From contig CBDCAS010000020.1 of the NCBI GenBank assembly GCA_965214015.1, positions 1-64,000 of the forward strand: DNA of 64,000 bases, written 5' to 3'. Origin of the DNA: CBDCAS01 sp965214015. GTDB lineage: Bacteria > Pseudomonadota > Gammaproteobacteria > Coxiellales > Coxiellaceae. Below are positions 20,880-30,172 of this stretch, piece after piece (within the stretch, counting starts at the first letter, position 1; each line of letters begins with the position of its first letter). The notes under the pieces were generated by a model. The model saw only the letters and a program-made list of their open reading frames with translations, had not been told where the DNA came from and ran no database searches. The position numbers were made by a program, and so were the translations under genes.

Positions 20880-22124
20880 ATGATAGAAGGTACTAGAAGA
20901 ATACGAAAAGTCCGCTGGGCACTGACCTTCACCATAATAGTTAGTTTATTAATTCTGCTAATCCAATATCATCGCCCACAGTCAACATCCACAAAATTCA
21001 CACAGGTCTCTATTAAAACTTTACCATGGTTACCTAACCCTTTCTTATCTTGGAAGAAGGCAATAATACATGGGTACTACTTTGCTTCTACACTTAAAAA
21101 TAAAATTATTTCCCCTACAAAGCTGAAAAAAATCTCATCTACACTTTATACGCAAAAATACCTTAACCCATTGCTAACAGATCACATATTGTTTTTAAAT
21201 AACAAAACTAAAACAAAACAAATGATGACTCAATATCCAATAGATGACTCTCATACTTTTTACCTTTACCCAGATAATAAAAAATTCAACAGCGACCTAG
21301 ACACTCAACCATCAATAAAGCACCTTACTTATAAAGCCGCAACGATTGAGCATTCTTTTGCTAAAGCAGCACTTAAAATAGGACTAACACAAGCTCAAAT
21401 ACAACAAGTAAGTCATATTTTTTCAAGTAATATTGATTTTACTCGTGATATTCATGTTGGAGATCGATTTAGCATTCTTTATAACAAGCATTATAGGCAC
21501 AGTAAGAAGGGGCCTATTATAGTAGCTACATTTACCAATCGAGGCCACACTTATAAAGCATTACGCTTTACTTATCCTAATTATCACAGCGGCTATTACA
21601 CCCCTGAGGGTCATAGTATTACTCCTTTATTCTTAAGGAAACCCTTAAAATATAAGCGTATTAGCGGTTATTTTAGCCTACATCGTTACGACCCTGTTTT
21701 GCACATTGTACACCCTCATTTAGGTATTGATTTTGCAGCGCCTATGGGTACAAAAATTAAATCCATTGGTCATGGAACCGTTATCTTTCAAGGAAGAAAG
21801 GGGGGCTACGGTAATGCTGTGATTATCCGCTACAATAGAAAATACAAAGCACTCTACGGACATATGTCTCGATTTGCTACACACCAGCATGTAGGATCTA
21901 CCGTAAAAAAAGGACAGGTAATCGGTTATGTAGGCCGTACCGGTTGGGCCACAGGTCCTCACTTGCATTTTGAAATATATGTTTATGGCATCCCCAAAAA
22001 CCCTTTAACCATGAAATTGACTGATGGAAAATCGATACCAAAGCACTATCTTCCTACTTTTCATAAAACAGCCCTTAGACTATTGGCAGAACTAAAGAAA
22101 AAAAACGATTATGGAAACAAATGA
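20880..22124 (+). CDS. M23-family murein endopeptidase (MepM-like)
   Basis: 414 residues with an N-terminal membrane anchor or uncleaved signal (about 15-33), a central region of the OapA/LysM-like fold (about 150-230), and a C-terminal peptidase M23 domain. Zinc-ligand motifs are HLGIDFAAP near 280 and GPHLHFEIY near 365, with the catalytic YGHMS near 320. It cuts D-Ala-meso-Dap crosslinks in the periplasm, needed for cell wall expansion. The 3' end overlaps anmK by 14 bases, linking wall hydrolysis to recycling of its products. Confidence 0.93.
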   Translation: MIEGTRRIRKVRWALTFTIIVSLLILLIQYHRPQSTSTKFTQVSIKTLPWLPNPFLSWKKAIIHGYYFASTLKNKIISPTKLKKISSTLYTQKYLNPLLTDHILFLNNKTKTKQMMTQYPIDDSHTFYLYPDNKKFNSDLDTQPSIKHLTYKAATIEHSFAKAALKIGLTQAQIQQVSHIFSSNIDFTRDIHVGDRFSILYNKHYRHSKKGPIIVATFTNRGHTYKALRFTYPNYHSGYYTPEGHSITPLFLRKPLKYKRISGYFSLHRYDPVLHIVHPHLGIDFAAPMGTKIKSIGHGTVIFQGRKGGYGNAVIIRYNRKYKALYGHMSRFATHQHVGSTVKKGQVIGYVGRTGWATGPHLHFEIYVYGIPKNPLTMKLTDGKSIPKHYLPTFHKTALRLLAELKKKNDYGNK

Positions 22125-23223
22125 GCTCTACATCGGCTTAATGTCAGGGACTAGCCTAGATGCTATTGATGTTGCACTTATTAATTTTAGTCATGAGTCG
22201 ATAAAATTAGTGGCTACGCATCAACAGGCTATGCCCACTTTATTACGTCAAGCTATTTTAGATCTATGCCATTCAGGTATCCAAGAAATTCAACGTATGG
22301 GTGAAACTGATGTCTTGTTAGGACATCTATTTGCTGATAGCGTACTTGAATTGCTTAAAAAAATACCCTACTCCCAAAACGCTATTTGCGCTATCGGAAG
22401 TCATGGACAGACGATCCGCCATATTCCTGATTCTGATATTCCTTTCACATTACAAATTGGAGACCCTCATATTATCGCTACAAAAACGAATATCACTACG
22501 ATTGCTGACTTTCGTCGCCGGGACATGGCTCTAGGCGGACAAGCAGCCCCCCTTGCACCCGCTTTTCATAATAATTTATTTAAGCAGCGCACTGAAAATA
22601 CGGGCGTATTAAATATTGGTGGTTTTGCTAATCTAACGTTTTTACCTGCTCATCATTCAACTCCTATTACAGGTTTTGATACGGGCCCAGGCAACCTATT
22701 GATGGACGCTTGGTGCTATCAACATACAGGGAAATCTTATGATTATCAGGGTGAGTGGGCATCAAGTGGCACCTATAATTCAAAAATACTACAACAATGT
22801 TTAGCAGATCCTTATTTTAAAAAATCGGCTCCAAAAAGCACAGGGCGTGAATACTTTCACCTAGATTGGTTAAAACACCACTTTTCTCCGTCTATAAAAC
22901 CTGAGGATGGACAAGCCACTTTATTGGAGCTCACAGCTTGCTCTATTGCAGAGGCTGCAAATTCACTGCATATCGAAAACCTTTGGGTGTGTGGCGGCGG
23001 AACACATAATACTGCACTCATGAATCGGTTAAAAGAGCTCTGCCATTGTAAGGTTCAAACTACAGAATCGATCGGCATCGGTCCTGACTGGATTGAAGCA
23101 GCTACATTTGCCTGGTTAGCACGACAAACCATGTTAAAAAAACCAGGCAACATAACCAGTGTAACCGGGGCTCATAAGTCTAGTGTTTTAGGGGCTATCT
23201 ATCCAGCATCTCAATCAGATTGA
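22111..23223 (+). CDS. anmK: anhydro-N-acetylmuramic acid kinase
   Basis: 370 residues, the usual length. It phosphorylates and hydrolyses 1,6-anhydro-MurNAc to MurNAc-6-phosphate during peptidoglycan recycling in the cytosol. Motifs: GLMSGTSLDAID at the start, SHGQTIRH near 95, DFRRRDMALGGQAAPL near 135, and NIGGFANLT near 170. It is translationally coupled to the M23 peptidase and converges on the DUF1460 gene with only 17 bases between stops. Confidence 0.96.
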   Translation: METNELYIGLMSGTSLDAIDVALINFSHESIKLVATHQQAMPTLLRQAILDLCHSGIQEIQRMGETDVLLGHLFADSVLELLKKIPYSQNAICAIGSHGQTIRHIPDSDIPFTLQIGDPHIIATKTNITTIADFRRRDMALGGQAAPLAPAFHNNLFKQRTENTGVLNIGGFANLTFLPAHHSTPITGFDTGPGNLLMDAWCYQHTGKSYDYQGEWASSGTYNSKILQQCLADPYFKKSAPKSTGREYFHLDWLKHHFSPSIKPEDGQATLLELTACSIAEAANSLHIENLWVCGGGTHNTALMNRLKELCHCKVQTTESIGIGPDWIEAATFAWLARQTMLKKPGNITSVTGAHKSSVLGAIYPASQSD

Positions 23224-23240
23224 TATAATAAATCGCTAGA

Positions 23241-24164
23241 CTATCGAAAATAAATAGATCTTAGCCTTTGAATATTAATCCCCTTAATCGTTGGGCTGAT
23301 CAGACGAGCATGCAGGTACTTCATCAAGGGAATATCACAAACAGATTGCTTGATAGAAGAAGCCTGACGATAATAGACTGTGTCTTTTTTCCAAATGGCA
23401 AAGCCAACGTGAGAGACATTAAGGCAAGTGCCTATTTTGTTTTTCAAATTCCAATTAGGTCTGACAATTTCGATAATAGCACCCTGTGGAATTTGCTGAA
23501 ATAAAGGCTTTATTGGACGGGAGTGTTCATCAAACAAATCTTTTAATGGTAGATAAGGTAAACAACTACGTTGCGGAATCACTTGTGCTGCAAGAGCCTG
23601 CATATCATTGAGTAATTTTTTCTCGCTACCATGAGATACGACTTGTAATAAACAAAGATCCTTATAAGATCGATGGCAAAACCAATTTGGACGATCAATA
23701 AAAGTATTGGCATACTGTGCAATAGGTCTTTCTTTTGCATTGACTATTTTAGAGGTGATGTCTTCTACAAGACCGAATGATTGATTATAAAAATTCCAAT
23801 CAATACTCATAAAGTGATGACGATGTGCATAGTCTAACTGTGCCTTTTGATAGGCAATACGAACCAAATTCTCTCGAAATGAAATAACATCATGTGACAA
23901 TGCTAATGCCAATACTGTATTGATATAAGTGACACAATCAAACCTATCCAGTCGATACAAAGGTGCTTGATCAAAATACCCACAAGGCCCTTCCCCTGTT
24001 GCCTGAGGCCTATAAGGACAACCAAGCAAAAGTGCACTTATGTTGGCCACTCGATGGTTGATCGTCATCTTATCAGAACCTAATAAATGAGAATAAAGTG
24101 AGGTGATCGATCGATCGTAACTCTCTATACTATAAGCTTTTATATATCGTACGCTATGATTCAT
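23241..24164 (-). CDS. DUF1460 NlpC/P60-like amidase
   Basis: 307 residues of the DUF1460 family, N-acetylmuramoyl-L-alanine amidase-like cysteine hydrolases. The catalytic Cys lies in LYRLDRFDCVTYINTVLA near residue 75; a His partner is probably in VSHVGFAIW near 250. No clear signal peptide is seen at the assigned ATG, so either the start is wrong or export is by another route. It sits next to anmK and the M23 peptidase, consistent with wall turnover; in other species the family acts on recycled muropeptides or anhydro-muropeptides. Confidence 0.85.
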   Translation of the reverse strand: MNHSVRYIKAYSIESYDRSITSLYSHLLGSDKMTINHRVANISALLLGCPYRPQATGEGPCGYFDQAPLYRLDRFDCVTYINTVLALALSHDVISFRENLVRIAYQKAQLDYAHRHHFMSIDWNFYNQSFGLVEDITSKIVNAKERPIAQYANTFIDRPNWFCHRSYKDLCLLQVVSHGSEKKLLNDMQALAAQVIPQRSCLPYLPLKDLFDEHSRPIKPLFQQIPQGAIIEIVRPNWNLKNKIGTCLNVSHVGFAIWKKDTVYYRQASSIKQSVCDIPLMKYLHARLISPTIKGINIQRLRSIYFR

Positions 24165-24255
24165 TCAGTCGCTTTATTTGCAATCTATAAAATGAGCAGA
24201 TATTCTTGAATAGAACTCATCGTATCGACTATCAGGATACAAAACAATCTTTTTT

Positions 24256-24990
24256 ATGATTGAACTTTCCCACATTTATAAACGCTACCATCACTCTTAT
24301 GTGATTAAAGATGTTTCCTTAACCATCAAAAAAGGGGAAACGTTTGTTTTTTTAGGGTCATCAGGCAGTGGTAAAACCACTTTACTGAAAATGATGAACC
24401 GGCTTATTACACCCACTCAAGGCAATATTCTTATTAATGGTCATCTGATTCAACACTATGAAAAAGTCACACTATGCCGATCCATGGGCTATGTATTTCA
24501 AAAAGTTGGCCTATTTCCTCATATGGATATTGAAAGCAATATTAGCATCGTTTTACAACTTATGGGCAAACCACTGCAAGAGCGACTTCAACGCTCACAT
24601 GAGCTGCTTGAAATGGTGGGATTAAACCCTAAGATTTATGCAACACGCTATCCGAATGAATTATCCGGCGGCCAATGCCAACGTATTGGTGTAGCCAGAG
24701 CACTCGCTACGGATCCTAGTATTTTACTCATGGATGAACCTTTTGGCGCACTAGATGTCATCACACGTCATGAACTTCAAGATATGATCCTTAAGCTACA
24801 TCAACAAACGAATAAAACCATTGTTTTTGTCACCCATGATATCGCTGAAGCACTCCGGTTAGCCAACCGCATTGCGATCATGCACCAAGGTCACCTAGAA
24901 CAAATCGGTCATCAAACTGATATTATAAAACAGCCAAAAACCCCTTTTGTAAAACAGTTATTAGAAACCATTGAACAAGCTAAGGGATAA
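24256..24990 (+). CDS. ABC transporter ATPase, osmoprotectant/quaternary amine type
   Basis: 244 residues. Walker A GSSGSGKTT near 36, Q-loop in YVFQKVGLF, signature LSGGQCQRIG near 140, Walker B ILLMDEPFGALD, switch VTHD. Closest in form to OpuCA/OsmV/YehX, which power uptake of choline, glycine betaine or related compounds. It lacks the C-terminal CBS domains found in OpuCA and ProV. The next gene, 2 bases downstream, encodes permease and binding protein in one chain. Confidence 0.93.
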   Translation: MIELSHIYKRYHHSYVIKDVSLTIKKGETFVFLGSSGSGKTTLLKMMNRLITPTQGNILINGHLIQHYEKVTLCRSMGYVFQKVGLFPHMDIESNISIVLQLMGKPLQERLQRSHELLEMVGLNPKIYATRYPNELSGGQCQRIGVARALATDPSILLMDEPFGALDVITRHELQDMILKLHQQTNKTIVFVTHDIAEALRLANRIAIMHQGHLEQIGHQTDIIKQPKTPFVKQLLETIEQAKG

Positions 24991-24992
24991 AA

Positions 24993-26537
24993 ATGCCATT
25001 ACTTCAATTTTTATCCTCACATGCTCAAACATTATGGCAACATTTATTTGAACACATTTATTTATCCTTTTCAGCCATTCTATTGGCTATCTTCATAGGC
25101 ATTCCTCTTGGAATCTTTGCTTATCAGCACATCATACTGCGTCGCACTATTTTGCCACTCAATAATATTTTTCAGACCATTCCAAGCCTAGCACTATTAG
25201 CTTTTCTTATTCCCTGGTTTGGCATTGGTTTTAAACCTACCATCATTACTCTAATGATTTATGCCTTATTACCGATCACACAAAATACATTCATTGGACT
25301 TAAGCAAATACCAGATGAAATGATCGAAGCTGCCCAAGCATTAGGTTTTACACGCTGGCAACGCCTTCGCTTAGTTGAGATTCCCTTAGCTCTCCCTGTT
25401 ATTATTGGAGGGATTCGTGTTGCTACTGCAATGGCCATTGGTATTACGACAATCGCTGCCTTTATTGGTGCAGGGGGTCTAGGAGTCTTTATCACACAAG
25501 GTCTATCACTTGATGATTCTCAATTAATTCTATTAGGCGCTATTCCTACAGCACTTCTAGCGTTAACAATTGATGCCTTACTTGCCCAAGCTGAAGTTCT
25601 TCTCACCAAACCAAGAATAAAACTCACTTATAAAAAAATAAGATGGACTGTGGTTACTATACTCTTGAGTTTATTTATAGTGCTATGCATCCATCAGCTA
25701 TTTGTTAAGCATCTTAATAAACGACCTCACATCACAATAGCTACAAAAAATTTCACAGAATCTTATATTCTTGGCTATTTGATGGCAGATTTAATTAAAG
25801 CAAAAACAAATCTGGATGTTGATATCAAGATGAATTTAGGCAGTACAGCAATTATTCAAAATGCCATGCTAAAGGGAGCTATCGACCTGTATCCAGAATA
25901 TACAGGAACTGGATATATTGTGGTCTTAAAACAAAAAAAAATTATATCGCCACAAGCCACCTGGAATTTTGTAAAACGCGAATACAAGAGACGTTTTAAT
26001 CTTATCTGGCTGCCTGCTTTTGGATTTAGTAACTCAGAAACTCTAGCAGTAAGTGCCCGCTTTGCCAAACAGTATCATTTAAAAACTTTAAGTGATCTAA
26101 AAAATAGAGCATCACAACTGACCATTGCAGCACCTGCTGAATTTATCAAACGCCCTGATGGTCTGCCAGCATTGCAAAAAGCCTATGGATTACATTTTAA
26201 AAAAATAATCGCCATGCAGCCTGATCTTGTGTATCGAGCTATCCAACAAAAAGCCGTTGAAGTTATAGAAGTTTTTACAACCGATGCACGAATTCAATCG
26301 TATCAACTCGTGCCACTGATCGATGATCAACATATTTATCCACCTTACGATGCAGCTCCTGTTATTCGCAACGCTATATTGAGGCAGTATCCAAATATTC
26401 AGGCTGCCTTAAGACCTTTGGTCAATACTATTAATAACCAAACGATGCGAGCACTCAATGCAGAAGTTGAGATACAACATAGAAGTCCACAATGGGTAGC
26501 GCAGCATTACTTGCGTAAACTAGGATTTAAGGTATAG
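24993..26537 (+). CDS. fused ABC permease and substrate-binding protein (OpuC/YehW-type)
   Basis: 514 residues combining two transporter parts. Residues 1-210 form a BPD-type permease with about five to six membrane helices and the EAA-loop (EMIEAAQALGFTRWQRL). A further helix around 220-240 leads into a glycine betaine/choline-binding domain of the OpuAC type (ITIATKNFTESYILG to the end), held at the outer face of the inner membrane. With the ATPase gene it makes a complete importer in two genes. The ligand is not certain; expected Trp/Tyr cage residues would need alignment. The 3' end overlaps the convergent PEBP gene by 31 bases. Confidence 0.93.
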   Translation: MPLLQFLSSHAQTLWQHLFEHIYLSFSAILLAIFIGIPLGIFAYQHIILRRTILPLNNIFQTIPSLALLAFLIPWFGIGFKPTIITLMIYALLPITQNTFIGLKQIPDEMIEAAQALGFTRWQRLRLVEIPLALPVIIGGIRVATAMAIGITTIAAFIGAGGLGVFITQGLSLDDSQLILLGAIPTALLALTIDALLAQAEVLLTKPRIKLTYKKIRWTVVTILLSLFIVLCIHQLFVKHLNKRPHITIATKNFTESYILGYLMADLIKAKTNLDVDIKMNLGSTAIIQNAMLKGAIDLYPEYTGTGYIVVLKQKKIISPQATWNFVKREYKRRFNLIWLPAFGFSNSETLAVSARFAKQYHLKTLSDLKNRASQLTIAAPAEFIKRPDGLPALQKAYGLHFKKIIAMQPDLVYRAIQQKAVEVIEVFTTDARIQSYQLVPLIDDQHIYPPYDAAPVIRNAILRQYPNIQAALRPLVNTINNQTMRALNAEVEIQHRSPQWVAQHYLRKLGFKV

Positions 26538-27112
26538 GTTCCTAACCATTCATCCTGATCGAGCACATGCTCTTTCATAGCATCTAACACCTCCAAACCT
26601 GTAAAGTGCCCCCTTAAATTTAAGCTCAAAACATCTAAGGCATATAAACGAAAATGATATTGATGTACTAACTCATCGTTCCATGGAGGACAAGGGCCAT
26701 CATAACCACCGTGAGGTTGATTCTCTTTACTGTAAGAATTGATCCCTGTGACACCATAGGGTTTAGGTCCTGGTTGCTTGCCATCTACTGTCACACCCGC
26801 TGAGTCTTCACCTTCTTCTATTTTTCCCAGACTAGGATCAATATCAATTAATACCCAGTGATAGAAATCCACTCGAGAGACATGCTTTGAAATCGTGATA
26901 CCTTTTTTATTGGCATCAGAAAATACAGAAGGTACTGTATCATCGATACACAGCAGGACTAAGGATTGTGTTTTTTGTGGTATATCAGACCAAATTACTT
27001 TTGGATTTTTATTATAGCTATAGGCCACATGTTGATCTGGGTCGATTTTGCAATACGCATACTGCTCTGGGATCGGCGCTCCTGTTTTAAAAGCAGGAAT
27101 AGTGATTATCAT
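26507..27112 (-). CDS. YbhB/YbcL-type PEBP (Raf kinase inhibitor-like) protein
   Basis: 201 residues of the bacterial phosphatidylethanolamine-binding protein family. Recognisable motifs are VLLCIDDTVPS (the DPD-type region), YHWVLIDIDPS, and GPCPPWNDELVHQYHF with YALD. Function in bacteria is poorly defined. It is longer than YbhB (about 158), because of insertions around 45-60 and 100-130. No signal peptide. It overlaps the convergent transporter gene by 31 bases. Confidence 0.88.
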   Translation of the reverse strand: MIITIPAFKTGAPIPEQYAYCKIDPDQHVAYSYNKNPKVIWSDIPQKTQSLVLLCIDDTVPSVFSDANKKGITISKHVSRVDFYHWVLIDIDPSLGKIEEGEDSAGVTVDGKQPGPKPYGVTGINSYSKENQPHGGYDGPCPPWNDELVHQYHFRLYALDVLSLNLRGHFTGLEVLDAMKEHVLDQDEWLGTYTLNPSLRK

Positions 27113-27238
27113 TAATGCCCCTTATACATCCTAAAAAATAGCCTCTAGATTTAATCGTAATCTATAATACCGAACGATGGCCTATTATATTGAAACTTTC
27201 GTTAATTCAAAAAATTTATTTTCTGAACTTTTTAATTA

Positions 27239-28248
27239 ACGTGAGTTCGACCTAACTCATGCTAAGATTGAAAAATTGTTATTCAAATATAAAGAAGGCT
27301 TCTTAGTTTGTAAAGAATAAGCGACTAATCCAGCCAGGATGTTAACCCTACAATTGACAGGACTACGATGACGAGAGTGTTCTATCTGACTAATATTTTT
27401 TAATTGATCAATGACGGTTTCAACAATCACACGTTTTCGTAATAATAATTTGTCGATCATTGGCATCAGTTTATTTTTCATATTTTTTCGTAGGCGTGTA
27501 ATGAATTTTAAACCACGCAGGTATAATTGATTAAATAATTCAGAAGAAATATATCCTTTATCACCTATCAATTTACCCTCTAATCCTTGTGTTAACTCAT
27601 CAACAGGTTTACGGTCATCCGTATTAGCTTTCGTTATTTTGAAAGCCAGTATTTCCCCTTTATCATTAATGACTAAATGCAGTTTAAAGCCGAAAAACCA
27701 ACCCATAGTTGATTTCTATTTTTTAGCAAGCCCTTTAAAAACACGATTTGATGATGAACGTTTAGGATGGCACACAGATAATGTGGTAGAGTCAATAAAG
27801 TAAATTCCTGTTAATGTTTTGCTTTGGAAATGCATTAATAAACACAAGAGTACCAATATGGATGGCATCAGTTCAACGAAGCGATTATAACTGACCAAAT
27901 CAGGGAAGGCTTTATACAAATGCTGTTTTACATAATTAATATAATAGGTTTTAAAATCACGATAATGACTTTGATGAAAGTGGATGACAATCGTCATGAT
28001 TTCTGAGGGAGTCAGTCGGCATGACCTAGTTCTTTTTTTACTCAAATTAGGCAAAGAAGCTTTCTCTAATTCAGGCAATACTAATTGACAAAAATCATCG
28101 ACAACACAATATAAATCGACTAACTTATCCATACGGCTCTTCCTTTTAAGGTTTGATTTACTGAAATTAGCTGCTTTTGCACGAAACTTAACCATGAAAG
28201 AGCCTTTTATTCAATCACTTACTTTACACCTTTTCATCGAACTCAGGT
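27239..28248 (-). mobile_element. IS982-family insertion sequence
   Basis: 1010-bp element with terminal repeats ACGTGAGTTCGA (27239-27250) and the complement of ACCTGAGTTCGA (28237-28248), one mismatch in 12. It is flanked by a 6-bp direct repeat TAATTA (27233-27238 and 28249-28254). The single transposase gene has one in-frame amber codon. It lies between the PEBP gene and pilD, where it seems to have cut an older gene (see 28296-28370). Confidence 0.9.
27257..28195 (-). pseudogene. IS982 transposase with internal amber codon
   Basis: A 313-codon frame on the minus strand, full length for IS982 transposases, broken only by TAG at 27716-27718 after FKGLAKK; the same frame resumes as KSTMGWFFGFKLHLV. 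DDE motifs: IYFIDSTTLSVC (first Asp), LIGDKGYIS (second Asp) and VETVIDQLKN (Glu). With a single nonsense change and intact ends, this is a freshly inactivated copy unless TAG is read through. Restart at ATG 27706 could make the C-terminal half only. Confidence 0.88.
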
Positions 28249-28254
28249 TAATTA

Positions 28255-28555
28255 GCTCCGATTTGCTGCGCATTGCTATCTCAGTACGCATATTTTTAAC
28301 ATAAAATTCTAATGTTCGTGGCAATCGCTAATATTTTTTTATTGTCAGTAAATTGACTTTCTTCACTCATTATAAAGTATCTCCTCAAACGCTGTACCGA
28401 TTTTTTTCAATCTAAGAAAAAATATAGGCTAATTTGTATCAAACTGTTCTATTCTAACACAACAAAATTAAAAACATCTCTGTTTTGATCAAAAAATTGA
28501 CTCAGCAAAAACATTTAAATAGCATCTCTCTTGTTACTTAGGTACCCTATTTCTC
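28255..28555. other. gap upstream of pilD
   Basis: Holds the start of a broken minus-strand gene (28296-28370) and, after about 28400, an AT-rich stretch that should contain the pilD promoter. No other gene seen. Confidence 0.4.
28296..28370 (-). pseudogene. truncated gene start next to IS982
   Basis: ATG at 28370 with a strong GAGGAG ribosome binding site 11 bases upstream begins MSEESQFTDNKKILAIATNI and stops after 24 codons (TAA). Coding-like sequence continues in another frame toward the IS982 end at 28248 (NMRTEIAMRSKSELI). It looks like the 5' end of a gene that was frameshifted and then cut off by the insertion. Family not recognised. Confidence 0.35.
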
Positions 28556-28561
28556 TTGCAA

Positions 28562-29422
28562 ATGTTAAAAGATTTATTGATGAATATAGAAATACTATGG
28601 ATACTCACAGCACTCATAGGTCTTATTATTGGTAGTTTTCTCAATGTCGTTATTTTTCGTTATCCTAAAATGTTGGCACAGCAATGGCAAAAAGAATGTA
28701 TGGAGTATCTAAAACAACCCCGTATTTATCAACCTCGTCGCTATAATCTCAACACACCTCGCTCGCACTGCACTCAGTGTCATCAAACACTGAAACCATG
28801 GCATATGATTCCTATCGTTAGTTATCTTTTTTTACAAGGTCGGTGTGCTTTTTGCAAAAAAACTCTCTCTGCTCTTGATCCTATTATTGAGCTTCTCGCT
28901 GCTATAGTAGCTGTTATTATGATTTACAAATTTGGCTTTTCATGGCCAGGATTGCTCGCTGTATTTTTTTCCTGGGGCCTGATTGTACTTAGTTTTATTG
29001 ATATCCAAAAACAACTACTACCTGATAACATCACCTTGTCTTTATTATGGCTCGGTTTATTTGCTAATGCATCTTCTTTTTACACCAGCCCAACTGAGGC
29101 AATCTTCGGTGTTTTGATAGGTTACCTCATGCTATGGGGTATCAACCGTTTATTTATGATGATTCGTCACAAAACAGGAATGGGGCATGGTGATTTTAAA
29201 ATGTTGGCTATGTTAGGAGCTTGGTTAGGCGCTTCTATGCTCCTTAATGTCATCCTAATTAGTACACCGATCGCACTGCTCATCAGCCTGGTTCTAACAC
29301 TCAATAAAAAAACCTCAATGAAGCGCCCCATTGCTTTTGGTCCCTATTTAGCACTCGGTGGTTGGCTTAATTTTATTTTTGGTTCTAATATAACACACTG
29401 GATAACCAGGATACTGACATGA
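28562..29422 (+). CDS. pilD: prepilin peptidase / N-methyltransferase
   Basis: 286 residues. An aspartic inner-membrane protease that trims and N-methylates type IV prepilins and type II secretion pseudopilins. The N-terminal methyltransferase part has GSFLNVVIFRYP and the zinc cysteines CTQCHQ and CAFCKK; the two catalytic Asp are in SFIDIQKQLLPD and GHGDFKML. About seven to eight membrane helices. I use the ATG at 28562 rather than the TTG two codons earlier. pilB and pilC, often directly upstream, are absent; an IS982 copy occupies that side. The stop overlaps coaE by ATGA. Confidence 0.95.
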   Translation: MLKDLLMNIEILWILTALIGLIIGSFLNVVIFRYPKMLAQQWQKECMEYLKQPRIYQPRRYNLNTPRSHCTQCHQTLKPWHMIPIVSYLFLQGRCAFCKKTLSALDPIIELLAAIVAVIMIYKFGFSWPGLLAVFFSWGLIVLSFIDIQKQLLPDNITLSLLWLGLFANASSFYTSPTEAIFGVLIGYLMLWGINRLFMMIRHKTGMGHGDFKMLAMLGAWLGASMLLNVILISTPIALLISLVLTLNKKTSMKRPIAFGPYLALGGWLNFIFGSNITHWITRILT

Positions 29423-30042
29423 CATTTAGCGTTGGTTTAACAGGGGGTATTGGTAGCGGTAAATCGAGCGTTGCTAGGCTTTTTCAAAAGCTTGGAGCTA
29501 CTATCATTGATGCTGATCAAATGGCTCACCAAATTACACAACCTAATACCTATGCCTTCGAAGATATCATTCAACACTTCGGTCGATCGTTCATGCAATC
29601 AGATGGAACACTCAATCGTTCTAAATTACGCCGCTCAATCTTTGATGACCCAGATAAGCGTCGGTGGCTTGAGGCACGTTTGCACCCTGTGATTCGCGAA
29701 GCGATGAAATCACAGCTGAGTCGGGTGGACTCAGTCTATGCAGTATTGGTTATCCCTTTGTTAGCCGAATCTTTCTCAAAACATTGGCATGATCTCAACC
29801 GTATCTGTGTTATTCAAGCACCTAAAGACCAACAAATAAAGCGTGTGATGGCAAGAGACCACATGGCAGAATCAGCGGTAAGAACTATTTTAAACACCCA
29901 ATGCTCTGATGAGGCACGTATTAAAATTGCTGATGATATTATTAAGAACGATAGTGACTTTGAAAAGCTGCCTGATCAAGTTGCCAGACTAAACCAACTG
30001 TATCTAAAGCTTGCTGATAATAAAAAAAAGGGATGCGAATGA
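29419..30042 (+). CDS. coaE: dephospho-CoA kinase
   Basis: 207 residues, the normal length. It adds the 3'-phosphate to dephospho-CoA, the last step of coenzyme A synthesis. P-loop GLTGGIGSGKSSVARLF at the N-terminus, DADQMAHQ near 32 and the LID segment RVMARDHM near 140. Translationally coupled to pilD by a 4-base overlap, the common gammaproteobacterial order. Confidence 0.96.
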   Translation: MTFSVGLTGGIGSGKSSVARLFQKLGATIIDADQMAHQITQPNTYAFEDIIQHFGRSFMQSDGTLNRSKLRRSIFDDPDKRRWLEARLHPVIREAMKSQLSRVDSVYAVLVIPLLAESFSKHWHDLNRICVIQAPKDQQIKRVMARDHMAESAVRTILNTQCSDEARIKIADDIIKNDSDFEKLPDQVARLNQLYLKLADNKKKGCE

Positions 30043-30172
30043 ACTAGATACTCACTACAACAGCAATATTCAACATCATTGAACAATCCATTAAAAGTCA
30101 TTAACATCTCAAAAAGCATTTACTTCTCAGATTATAATGATATGATGTGGCCCTTATTTTAAAGGCAATTTA

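Noticed and set aside
30043..30172. preQ1 riboswitch before queF
   Set aside because: No aptamer-like pseudoknot or conserved preQ1 sequence seen in the leader; queF expression may be unregulated by preQ1 here.
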